A stretch of DNA of 15,694 nt. Source: Brachionus koreanus. Taxonomy: Eukaryota > Rotifera > Eurotatoria > Ploima > Brachionidae. Shown piece after piece: positions 7,301 to 15,017 of this stretch. The number at the start of each line of letters is the position of its first letter. Positions within the stretch are counted from its first letter, which is position 1. The notes under the pieces were generated by a model, which was not told where the DNA came from, did not search any database, and worked only from the letters and a program-made list of their open reading frames with translations. The stretch is taken from positions 554,347-570,040 of the forward strand of contig PJRA01000018.1 in assembly GCA_016987375.1 (NCBI GenBank), read 5' to 3'. The translations under genes and the position numbers were made by a program.

Positions 7301-8863
7301 TCTAACTCTGCCTTTGCAGGTCCCAAGCCCTGATGAGAAAACGAGGAGGGGGCTGGCAGCCACTTTGAGTGGTCTTCTACGTAGTTTGTGAAAGAGCTGT
7401 AAGATGGGCACATAGATCTACGGATCTTTGTCCAAGTTTTGTAGTATGAGGGTGTCACTGGCTTCGACCATCACCCAGTATGAAATCCGAAAGGAGCAAG
7501 AGCTTGTTTTACGGCTGACCCTTTGCAGATAGACGTAACTTTGGAAGCTTAAAGTTAAGGCATTTCTCTCAAATGGAGAATTGTCGCTTGGTTTGTGGTT
7601 CCAAGCTAGTTGTAAATAGTTGCCGAGTTCGCAGCCAATTTAAAGTGCTCGGATGAGTGGCGCTGTTTATGATGAACGTCCCACGAGCTTCTTAGGGGAA
7701 GGCGCCAGTCATAACTCTGCCATAGTCGGTTCCCAGCCCGATTGAGAAAAGAGGAGGATGGCTTTGCTTCAAAATGCCTTTAATTATTTGTTTGATTTCA
7801 ATTTTTCTTTCTTGTAAATCAGCTATTTTTTTCCAATTTTGATGTTTTAATTAATAGATTTTAAATTGTAATTAATGTTCTCTTTTAGAAGCTTATTTTC
7901 TAAGTTAATATCTTTCTAAAATATTCATGTAACATTTTCTAAAAAAACAAATACCTATCAAAGAACATTTAGTTAATAGATTTTTTCTTCTTAATTCTCG
8001 AAATGTTTAAAATCATGATTTTTATTTAGCTTTTTTCTCTTACATATTAGGTAATTTAATTGTTGAATGTCGTAGATATAACTTCTATCCTAACAAAAAC
8101 GATTAAACAAAAGACAAGCCTATCTACTTTGATTCAAGATTTTTTTTCTTCGTCACATAGTTAGTCATAATCAAATATTAGAAAATAAAAAAGACATTCA
8201 GCAGCTAATTTATGAAAAGAAAGTGTGATGACTTACAATTTAGTTTCGTAGGCCCGGAAAGCTTTATCAACATTTTTTTTGCAAATTTCAATTTCAGACG
8301 AATTAAAATTTTTGATCAACTGATCCAGTGGACTAAGAGTTATTTCTAAAAATTTCTCAAGCTTTTTAAAAAAAATTATTTTAATAGAAATAAAATTAAA
8401 GAAAACCTTACAAAATTGTTCGAATTTTCGAACAAAATTTTGTTCAAATCAGCAAATTTTTCCAACATCACATTGAGCTCGATATTGTGAGCCAAAGCAG
8501 ATACATTACGAATGGGTTCACTAATCGATTCACCAATCTCTCGTTTATCTTATTTTAATTTTTTTTTGTTTATTCAAATATTCAAAAATTTCAATTTTTT
8601 GAAAATACTTTGAAAAAATTTTTTAAACTCTCTAAACAGTTCGACCAGTTTGCTAATTTGTTTGATCATTTGACTTATTTTCTAATAAAAAAACTCACCA
8701 TCGGACAAAATATTGGTCACTATCAAAAAAAACTTACCTGGTCGTTCTGCTCAATAAACGCTTTATATTTTTGAATTTTTTTATATGAACAATTTGTCAT
8801 TATGTTCAGCATGTCGTGCTTTAGCTCGTCCAATATTTTGAGCTCGTTTATGCCCGAATCCAT
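1347..8863 (-). CDS. ASAP: ASAP-family Arf GTPase-activating protein (BAR-PH-ArfGAP-ankyrin), 16 exons, 930 aa
   Basis: Exons in transcript order (all minus strand): 8738-8863, 8609-8681, 8412-8548, 8237-8361, 5714-5822, 5100-5666, 4982-5029, 4875-4914, 4756-4804, 4401-4700, 4273-4342, 2636-2724, 2386-2572, 2229-2332, 1613-2168, 1347-1559. They sum to 2793 nt (931 codons with TAA); every junction is GT-AG and phases agree throughout. ASAP proteins bind phosphoinositide membranes and trigger GTP hydrolysis on Arf, controlling membrane traffic and actin. Domains: BAR at about 1-235 ([19 protein letters not shown], then LCEYLTLMNN); Ser-rich linker; PH at about 342-440 ([35 protein letters not shown]). 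The ArfGAP zinc finger has C497-x2-C500-x16-C517-x2-C520, followed by GIHR with the expected arginine finger R525, then [11 protein letters not shown]. Ankyrin repeats lie at about 600-740 ([20 protein letters not shown]), LPPVP at 833-837 and an Asp-rich tail at the end. No SH3 domain is present. An Asn/Ser-rich insert separates PH from ArfGAP. The start is the ATG at 8863; further 5' exons are not excluded. Confidence 0.9.
2961..2978 (+). other. Perfect inverted repeat in tandem unit 1 (copy 1)
   Basis: GACCACT-CATC-AGTGGTC forms a 7-bp stem with a 4-base loop. The same hairpin is intact in copy 2 at 6788-6805. Unit 2 keeps only the right arm. Confidence 0.6.
2992..3258 (+). promoter_or_regulatory. 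Cluster of TTACGTAA palindromes (bZIP-type sites) in repeat copy 1
   Basis: Perfect TTACGTAA octamers lie at 2992-2999, 3103-3110 and 3251-3258. A one-base variant, TTAAGTAA, is at 2925-2932 where copy 2 has the intact octamer. ATTACGTAAT is the classical palindrome bound by PAR-bZIP, NFIL3/E4BP4 and C/EBP-type factors in animals. The cluster lies 130-470 bases upstream of the TATA boxes, where an enhancer would be expected. Binding is inferred from the motif only. Confidence 0.5.
3393..3573 (+). promoter_or_regulatory. Duplicated TATA boxes upstream of the copy 1 core
   Basis: TATAAATA at 3393-3400 and TATAAATAG at 3565-3573 match the animal TATA-box consensus. Each is preceded by TTATCAAGG and followed by ACGTGCTT. 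The second lies about 90 bases before the GC-rich core, so transcription would begin just ahead of the core and run plus-strand, antisense to ASAP. Confidence 0.5.
3642..4116 (+). ncRNA. Structured GC-rich core of repeat copy 1 (likely non-coding transcript)
   Basis: Stops occur in all frames in both directions within this stretch. Hairpins that can be read directly: CCACT-TTG-AGTGG at 3712-3724; AGATC-TACG-GATCT at 3766-3779, a 5-bp stem with a UNCG-class tetraloop closed by C-G, extended by ACA/TGT across a T-T mismatch; and TGGCGC/GCGCCA pairing 4010-4015 with 4054-4059. The core is bracketed by two related direct repeats (3655-3709 and 4064-4116). UNCG loops are exceptionally stable only in the plus-strand RNA, which supports plus as the sense strand. 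That it is transcribed is inferred. Confidence 0.5.
6683..6733 (+). repeat. Degraded TATA-segment upstream of repeat copy 2
   Basis: The string AATTTAACAAGGTAAAAG, followed by CATATATAGGAATGTAGTTTA, resembles the AATTTATCAAGGTATAAATAG segment that precedes the core, with the same spacing to the following GTTTA/TTTAA. It may mark a further upstream unit of the element or an older copy cut by the newer one. Confidence 0.35.
6745..7764 (+). repeat. Repeat family copy 2
   Basis: It matches copy 1 from the first TTACGTAA (6752) to the TATA box (7220-7228) at a fixed offset of 3827, then jumps directly to the sequence after the second TATA box of copy 1, so one TATA-containing unit of 172 bp is missing. 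A further 7 bases (TAAGTCA) are absent near 7277. The core, about 7291-7764, ends at the same GGATGGCTT. The following bases, TGCTTCAAAATG, are unique to this copy. Intact TTACGTAA octamers are at 6752-6759, 6819-6826, 6930-6937 and 7078-7085. The UACG hairpin is at 7414-7427. The end direct repeats start at 7303 and 7712. It lies antisense in ASAP intron 4. Confidence 0.85.
7220..7228 (+). promoter_or_regulatory. TATA box of repeat copy 2
   Basis: TATAAATAG lies in the conserved context TCAAGG before and ACGTGC after, about 80 bases upstream of the GC-rich core. It is the only TATA unit left in this copy. Confidence 0.5.
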
Positions 8864-8903
8864 TTTTGACTACAATAAACGCCTCCGTATCCTATTTTAA
8901 CCT
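8864..8903 (-). promoter_or_regulatory. ASAP 5' leader with a splice-acceptor-like site upstream of the start codon
   Basis: On the minus strand the 38 bases before the ATG follow a strong acceptor-like sequence, GTTGATTTTTCAG, with its AG at 8903-8902. I found no coding exon upstream that fits. The AG could be the 3' splice site of a 5' UTR intron or a spliced-leader trans-splicing site, since trans-splicing is known in rotifers, flatworms and nematodes. The leader itself contains in-frame stops and is not coding. Confidence 0.35.
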
Positions 8904-11012
8904 GAAAAATCAACATAGATAAAACTCATATCTCTTTAAGAAAAAAAATAAAAAGGTATCAAAAATTTAAATAGAATAATAATACGCCTAATATATTGAG
9001 AATTTTGGGGCTAGGAAACTGTTTTATTTTAAAATGATTATAATTTTTTTTTGTCTAGAAATAAAAAAAAAAGGTAAAATAAAAAACTTTTTAATTTATT
9101 ACGTTGATCTAAAAAAAAAAAGTTTGTTTTCCATGAAAATTTTTTTTTGTTTTTATTAAGTGGCAACAATGCTTGGTAGCTTAAGAAGCCTGAGCACTAA
9201 CACATACACACACTCACTCAAAAACACAAACGATTTGAGATGGCTGGTTGAATTTTAAAATAAAATATTCATTGATAGCTAGTTCCTTAAGCTTGCAAGT
9301 GGACCTTGCGTAATTTGGATACATTATGCAATTTTTAAAATTTGGCCACTTCTCTTAATAGCTCAAGTTTTATTTCAGAGTTTTTTTACGAGCCAAAAAC
9401 GAAACCGTTTTAAATATGAGATCATCTATGTTTGGTATTTTAAATTTTTTTATTTATTATGTCTAAAACTGGATTTGATAATGAGTGCAAGTCGATTATA
9501 CGGAATCTATTTACGCATTGGTCAATGGCCTCAATTTGCTAGTGCGATTAGCTTTTCACTAACATAGTCTTGTCAGATCAGGCTTGTCAAATAACCCATT
9601 TTTTATTTGATTGAAGTAGATGATAAATTAGCACATGTTTGTTTCTCCAACAAATATTAATTATATACCAATAAAGATGCTTTTTCTTTTTAAACAAAAT
9701 CAAATATTAAATTACTCTTTTATATAATATTTCAATTTTTGAATTAAGCAATCAACTCTGTTTTTTAAATATTTAGTTATTTTGCTTTATTTTTATTTTA
9801 GAAAAGTCCGGCAATGAAGCACTCAGAAAATCGGTCAAAAAATTCCGATTAAGTTCATTCTTTTTTAGCTTTTACATCAATCATATAATTTATTGAAAAT
9901 ACCGTTCGCAAAGCTCACATTTATTATTATAATATCTGCTCAACTAATATTTACATACTTGAAGAGAACAATTTAAAATGCTTCGGCATTTGAATAGAAA
10001 AAAATTTTTTTTTTTTAAATTTTATTAAATTATCTTTTTGTTAGTTTTATTTGAATATTAAATCAAAATTAAAAGCTGAAATAAAGAGAAATAATTAAAC
10101 TGAAATTTTAGTTTATTTACTGTGTTAATAGTGTGGCGCTATTAAATAAATTAAAACAAGAGATAAAGAAAATAGAACTAGCAAAAAATCCGTGATAGAT
10201 GAAATGAAAACCATCCTAGAAGAAAAAGACAGTATAGAAAATATGATAAAGCAGCCAAAGCAAGTGGTATGATAAAGCTTTAAAACAAGTTTAACAAAGA
10301 AGAAAGCAAAGATGGAACGATAGAGTCAATTAGGTACCTTTTTAGAGAATCAAGGTCACCCATGAGGTGTTTTCTGCATAAAAAAAAGAAAAGACTCAAT
10401 TCACTATGAGATTATTAACTGTACTATTAATTTTATTATTATCAATTTCTAAATCTTTATTTTCTCTTCTATTCTAAAAACAACTAAATATTTATATAGA
10501 ATCAGTGAGTGGTGGGGCCTGAAATATAAGGGGTGTTAGACTGTTAAAAAGTACAAATTATGTTTTAGTGAATTTAAGACAATTGAAGCTATTGGCTAGA
10601 TGGAAAAGAGTGGGCTCCAAGCATCAATCCTTTTTACTGAAACATTTTAAAAAACGTATTTAACGGATGAATGTGAATGTTTAAAAAGAAGTTCAAATAG
10701 AAGGAGAGTGGCTGAACTATAACTTTTATTTGTGTTAATTTTTTTTTTTTAAAAGTTTAACGGCTTAATACTAAATTAAAAGAGATAGTCTTAAAGCATA
10801 ATTTTAAAAATAAATAATTTTGAAAAATTAAAACAATTAATATTTGCTGAAAAATATTTCCATCTCTAGGGTGATATATGATAAATCTATGAGGGCTGTG
10901 GAAAAGAAGAAAGTTAGTAAATTAGAAATCATGCAATGGTTTGGAATATTTAAAATTTTTTGATTCAAAATTTTCCTTATTACATTTGGATTTAACTAAA
11001 TTAGCCAGGCGC
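8904..11012. other. Intergenic AT-rich DNA between ASAP and repeat copy 3
   Basis: No gene is supported here. There are homopolymer and A/T runs, a short CA-rich patch (9200-9230) and a less AT-rich island at about 9470-9600 with a 28-codon ATG frame (9481-9567) that I do not recognise. A possible decayed coding stretch at 10203-10409 is listed separately. No RNA gene was recognised. Confidence 0.6.
10203..10409 (+). pseudogene. Possible decayed coding fragment, basic, maybe LINE-derived
   Basis: One plus frame runs 68 codons, from after TGA at 10200-10202 to TGA at 10407-10409, with a single internal TAA at 10281-10283. It is rich in Lys and Arg (NENHPRRKRQYRKYDKAAKA, and later NKFNKEESK). 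Basic stretches of this kind lie between the endonuclease and reverse transcriptase of many LINEs, but no diagnostic motif is present. A second overlapping frame (10153-10272) is also open. The lower A+T content than the flanks is the main reason to list it. Confidence 0.2.
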
Positions 11013-11754
11013 AAAATAATTTAATTAATTAAACTAATTTAAAAGGAAATAAATAGAAGAATATATTAAAATCATAGATAAAAAATAAATAAATCATTTG
11101 GTCATTCAAAAAAAAAATCGAAATAATATTAAATCATAACATATCAATTTAACTAATTTAACTAATTTAAATAATTTAGCTAATTTAACTAATTTATCAA
11201 GGTATAAATAGATGTGCTTTAATTTAATTTTTTTGTTTCATTTCTTTATTTTCAAAAGAAATAAGTCACACAAGAAGAGAAAAATGCCTTTCTAACTCTG
11301 CCTTTGCAGGTCCCAAGCCCTGATGAGAAAACGAGGAGGGGGCTGGCAGCCACTTTGAGTGGTCTTCTACGTAGTTTGTGAAAGAGCTGTAAGATGGGCA
11401 CATAGATCTACGGATCTTTGTCCAAGTTTTGTAGTATGAGGGTGCCGCTGGCTTCGACCATCACCCAGTATGAGATCCGAAAGGAGCAAGAGCTTGTTTT
11501 ACGGCTGACCCTTTGCAGATAGACGTAACTTTGGAAGCTTAAAGTTAAGGCATTTCTCTCAAATGGAGAATTGTCGCTTGGTTTGTGGTTCCAAGCTAGT
11601 TGTAAATAGTTGCCGAGTTCGCAGCCAATTTAAAGTGCTCGGATGAGTGGCGCTGTTTATGATGAACGTCCCACGAGCTTCTTAGGGGAAGGCGCCAGTC
11701 ATAACTCTGCCATAGTCGGTTCCCAGCCCGATTGAGAAAAGAGGAGGATGGCTT
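11013..11754 (+). repeat. Repeat family copy 3 (5'-shortened)
   Basis: Similarity begins around AAAATAATTTAATTAATT at 11013, so the tandem units with TTACGTAA are absent. The first TATA unit is present but decayed (GGAAATAAATAG near 11065). The second is intact (TATAAATAG at 11203-11211) and is followed by the complete core. TATA to 3' end is 552 bp, exactly as in copy 1 (3565-4116). The core differs from copy 1 at only a few bases, for example GAGATCC instead of GAAATCC near 11471. The UACG hairpin is at 11404-11417. The direct repeats start at 11293 and 11702. The 3' flank AACGTTACTT is unique. It lies upstream of ASAP, outside the coding exons. Confidence 0.85.
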
Positions 11755-13129
11755 AACGTTACTTATTAATACAAAATTCACCACAAAATATGAATATATA
11801 CAGTGATTTAATAACTACACCAAATCTTTTCCAATTTTTTATAAATTAATCTTTACTTGATTTGTCATCATGCAGTTAAATATAAGTCATGTACCTATAA
11901 GTTATGAATTGTAAATAAATAATTTCTCTCTTTATTTAAGATATTTCCGTCACTGTTTTGAGTTTGGTAATTTTCTAGTTCTCCAGGTTCATCTTGCTCA
12001 TAATTACCATCTTTTTCAAATATTATAAGTTATAATATTTAATATTATAATTTTACAGAACCATTCTTGTCTAGCCTGTAATATTATGCTTGTTCTATCA
12101 AGTATGAGAAATTTGGTCCAAACGGCTGATATCCCAAGGTTTAATAACTTTGAAAGCATAAGTTAATTAATACTAGTCAGTTCATGTAACAAATAATGTT
12201 AAATTGAAAAGAGAAGTTGGATAATCAAGAAAAAAAAACGATACTCATGTTATTCTCAAGGTAGTAAAGGTAATTGTCCAGTTCAAATGTATTTGCTCTT
12301 GCAACAAAATTCACAAAAATGCACTCTCTTAATGTTTGTTGGTAGTAATTGCTGCAACATTCTAAAAAGAATCTCTGGCTCTATCTTCAATAATTCATAG
12401 ATGAGCCGATTGATTTAAATATTGATCAAAATCATCAAGCTGATGCACAAATATCTTCAAATAGTCCAAACGCCGTGGACACACCTTGTGGTTCTACAAC
12501 TAAAAAAATAAATAAAGAAAATAGTTCAGTCAGAAAATCAAAAAGAAAGCAAAAAAGCTAAATTTGTCTAAACATGTTTTAAATAATAAAAGTTTAAGCA
12601 AAAATAAGCTTGATAAAATTCAGTGTACCATTTTTACAATTAGCTATTTAAATTCTCTAAAAAAAAAAAAAAAGAGTAAAAATTAGCTAATATTAATTTA
12701 GATCGTCAAAAGCGTAATTACTCTTTAAATATTTAAAAATCAAACCTAAAAAAAGAATTTAAAAGCTTTTAACTGTTTAAAAAAGATTAATAAAATTTTA
12801 TAATCGTATTGTTTGTTTTTCTTAATCAAATAAATAGAAAAAAAAGTTGCATTAGAATTTCCTCAAATTAAATTTTGAATGTAAAATTAAAATAATGTCA
12901 AGAGCTGATTGCATAATTGACTACATAGCTCGACAAAAAGAAAAAAAAAAGGAAAAAATCAATTTTTAGCTTTGTTTATTCTAATACTCTGAAGTAAGCA
13001 CTACCAAAATAAAAAAAAATTATTTCTAATTACTTGAGCTTAAACTTAATTTGCACGAACACTCAAGCCGAGTTATTTAATCCTTCATAATGACTAAAGC
13101 GAGCTCTTAATCGCGCACCACATTCAAAT
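11755..13129. other. Intergenic AT-rich DNA between repeat copy 3 and the 13130 ORF
   Basis: Mostly unstructured A/T-rich sequence, with an A15 run near 12658-12672. No exon, tRNA or repeat copy was recognised apart from the open stretch at 12394-12561, listed separately. The 110 bases before 13130 are less AT-rich and contain a short upstream frame, ATG ACT AAA GCG AGC TCT TAA, at 13090-13110. Confidence 0.55.
12394..12561 (+). pseudogene. Open 55-codon stretch with a basic end, status unclear
   Basis: The frame is open from after TAA (12391-12393) to TAA (12559-12561). It starts FIDEPIDLNIDQNHQADAQ, continues with a Ser/Asn-rich middle and ends in a basic tail, VRKSKRKQKS. A second frame, offset by one base, overlaps the tail and continues to about 12680 through LSKNKLDKIQCTIFTISYLN. 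That order faintly resembles the start of a LINE endonuclease ORF after a basic ORF1-like end. It may be a decayed retroelement junction or chance. No splice sites fit well. Confidence 0.2.
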
Positions 13130-13564
13130 ATGCTTAGTGCCAAAATCCGAATAGACAATTTGGTCAAGTCTAACAAAATAGTGATATTTGTCAGAACCCG
13201 GACCCAAGTTAATCAACAGTCAAATGTTCAACGCAATCAAATCATGGACTCGATTCGTGAGACCTTCAGACAAAAGACCGAAATAAGCACTTTGTACTCG
13301 GACTCGTCTAAAAATTTTTTCTACAAGTCAATTTCGTTGAACACCGAGTCGTTCATTCGAAATTTGCTCGATAGTCAACAAGACACTGACCTAAAATTTG
13401 ACATTTGTGAATTTTTGGATACATATGCCATTGCAAGAAAATTTGTCAATGTCATTGATCTTGATTATTTGACCAATCAAAAGGAATGTGAATCTTATCT
13501 GAGAAATATTTGTGATGAAGAAGTTCTAAAAGTAATACATTTTTTTTCATCAAATGAATGGTGA
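13130..13564 (+). CDS. Unrecognised 144-residue protein or first exon
   Basis: The ATG at 13130 opens 144 codons that close at TGA 13562-13564. Composition is balanced and polar, clearly less AT-rich than its surroundings, so it is probably coding. The protein has no signal peptide, membrane segment or cysteine cluster. Visible stretches include KIVIFVRTRTQ near the N-terminus, an internal MDSIRETF at residue 39, and a helical C-terminal half with FDICEFLDTYAIARKF. I do not recognise the family. The final codons overlap a good splice donor (GAATG followed by GTGAGA at 13561), and GTAATA at 13531 is another. The ORF could therefore be exon 1 of a longer gene, although joining the GTGAGA donor to the obvious acceptors near 13908-13925 creates a stop at or just after the junction. 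The start could also lie upstream, since the frame stays open to a TGA about 40 bases before the ATG. Confidence 0.45.
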   Translation: MLSAKIRIDNLVKSNKIVIFVRTRTQVNQQSNVQRNQIMDSIRETFRQKTEISTLYSDSSKNFFYKSISLNTESFIRNLLDSQQDTDLKFDICEFLDTYAIARKFVNVIDLDYLTNQKECESYLRNICDEEVLKVIHFFSSNEW

Positions 13565-14110
13565 GAATTAAGTTTTAATCTATAAGACAAAAACTATGTC
13601 GGTTTACATATCGGCCCTTTTATTTTTGATATCTTTATTTTAAGAAAAACATTGAGATTTAAACAGAATTATCTTAGAAATTTTCACATCAATTAATTTA
13701 ACGCTAGATATGAAACAAGGATTGTCTGTTTCTCACTGTTGAAAAATTTTTCTTCTATTGTAACATTAAATTATTTCGGCTTTGTTTCCTACTCCCGGTT
13801 TGGGGGTTTAAAAATAAAAGACTTGTCTATTGTTTGTTCGTTATCTTAACGAAACAAATCTAGCCTTTAACAGATTTGTTTGTCTACGAATTTGGCATGA
13901 TTTTTTAGATTTACTTCAGAGGAGATAAGTGAAGACAAAGATCCAGATTGTTTTGAATAAAGGTTTATTTTAAAAGTTTGTTGTAAAATAAGTAAAAATA
14001 AACAGTTGAAAAATCACAATTCTAATTTATACCCAGTAATTCAGATAATAATTAAGAAAAGGTTCTGAAAAAAGGTAGTACTCATTGCTAAAACTTTTAG
14101 ATTAGCCGAA
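13565..14110. other. AT-rich DNA downstream of the 13130 ORF
   Basis: It contains one perfect 10-bp hairpin (13852-13881). At 13917-13958 there is a short open stretch, EISEDKDPDCFE, followed by TAA and an overlapping AATAAA, which could be the last exon of the upstream gene if the GTAATA donor is used. Nothing else is supported. Confidence 0.45.
13852..13881. other. Perfect 10-bp inverted repeat
   Basis: AAACAAATCT (13852-13861) pairs with AGATTTGTTT (13872-13881) around a 10-base loop. It is about 290 bp past the 13130 ORF. Its role is unknown. Confidence 0.5.
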
Positions 14111-14333
14111 TTTCTAAACTTTTGCACCGACTTTTATTTTTTAATTTTTAGAGGAAGTTTTTTGATTATAAATTTTTAAAAGATAATTATATTTTTATGG
14201 TGAGTGTGATATATCAAATTGAAGAGACTCTAATATTACTAAGACTTTAGCACTCTAATATTTGTAAAATTCAATATATAAAAAAATTTTGATAAATAAA
14301 ATAATTAATTTCTAAACTTTTGCAACATACTGT
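14111..14333 (+). mobile_element. Probable right terminus of a Tc1/mariner-type element (IR/DR arrangement)
   Basis: The 16-base string TTTCTAAACTTTTGCA occurs twice in the same direction, at 14111-14126 and 14309-14324, 198 bp apart. The second is followed by ACATACTGTA. Read on the minus strand, the outer end is TACAGTATGTTGCAAAAG. This has the TA target dinucleotide followed by CAGT, as at the tips of many Tc1-like elements. Two direct repeats about 200 bp apart within one inverted terminus is the IR/DR layout of some Tc1 elements. No left terminus and no transposase were found, so this is a solo end or an internally deleted remnant. Confidence 0.35.
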
Positions 14334-15017
14334 ATAATCTAAATAATTTGAAAGCATTATTAAAGTTAATTTAAACCATCGTATTGGTTATTTACATACT
14401 GTAACAGATTGACCACAGTAACTTCCAGCTTTCTCTAATTCATTTTTCTCTCTATGCATTTTTTTACTTTAATTTAGTAGTAGTAGTAGTAGTAGTATTA
14501 GTTAACTGCAGTTTAGGGTGAACCTAAACCAGCGCGTGATACGCTTATCTCTTTAGCGAGCCATTACAGTCGTTGCTTTTATTTAATCCAAACACTTTAT
14601 TGTCAATTCTTGATTTAAAACTGTTTACTGACTTTGCCGATATTGAATAGTCTGTGCTAAATGCTTCACTGTTCCCATATTTTTTTTATTTGTAACCGGT
14701 TTAATAAGCATACAATATATATATTGTTAAAAGCTTTAATTAAGAAATTGAACGTTCTGAAGTTCTAAGAATGGAATCCTTATTTATACCTATATGCTCG
14801 TGTACAGAACACAAACTTATAATTAAGTCAAGATGTTAGCTTGGTGTAAATGACTCTGTCAGCATTTCGAAGCGTCTAGCTTCTGAGATACGTGACAAGT
14901 ATAATTATTACTTATCTTTGTGCATCAGTTAATAAGCTGATGAATAACTGATAACAAAAAGTAACATATTTCATAAATAATTAAGGGGAAACACCCATGG
15001 CTTTGTCAAATTTGAAA
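14334..15017. other. AT-rich DNA with a microsatellite and a small GC-richer island
   Basis: The (TAG)7 microsatellite is at 14475-14495. The hairpin GTTTAGG-GTGAA-CCTAAAC is at 14511-14529. It is followed by a less AT-rich island to about 14580 (AGCGCGTGATACGC and TTTAGCGAGCCATTACAG) that may be the tail of an unidentified mobile element. The remainder, 14590-15017, shows nothing I can name. Confidence 0.5.
14475..14495 (+). repeat. (TAG)7 microsatellite
   Basis: Seven uninterrupted TAG units, flanked by AATT before and a broken unit (TATTAG) after. Confidence 0.9.

Larger units (their letters stand above)
5823..8236 (-). other. ASAP intron 4, enlarged by repeat copy 2
   Basis: The donor GTAAGT is at 8236-8231 and the acceptor TTGAATAG ends at 5823. 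The intron is 2414 bp. Repeat copy 2 occupies about 6745-7764. The flanks 5823-6682 and 7765-8235 are AT-rich, and I see no exon, RNA gene or transposon protein in them. At 6683-6733 there is a degraded version of the TATA-containing segment found further on in the repeat. Confidence 0.85.

Noticed and set aside
7255..7458. Minus-strand ORF in the core of repeat copy 2
   Set aside because: It lies antisense in the repeat, is not kept as one long frame in the near-identical copies 1 and 3, and matches no protein family I know.
8699..8719. A 21-nt micro-exon in ASAP intron 1 (AG before, GTGAGT after)
   Set aside because: It would begin with an in-frame TGA and leave flanking introns of about 16 and 17 bases, too short to splice.
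11596..11784. Minus-strand ORF across the end of repeat copy 3
   Set aside because: It runs from unique flank into the core, so it arose by chance at this insertion.
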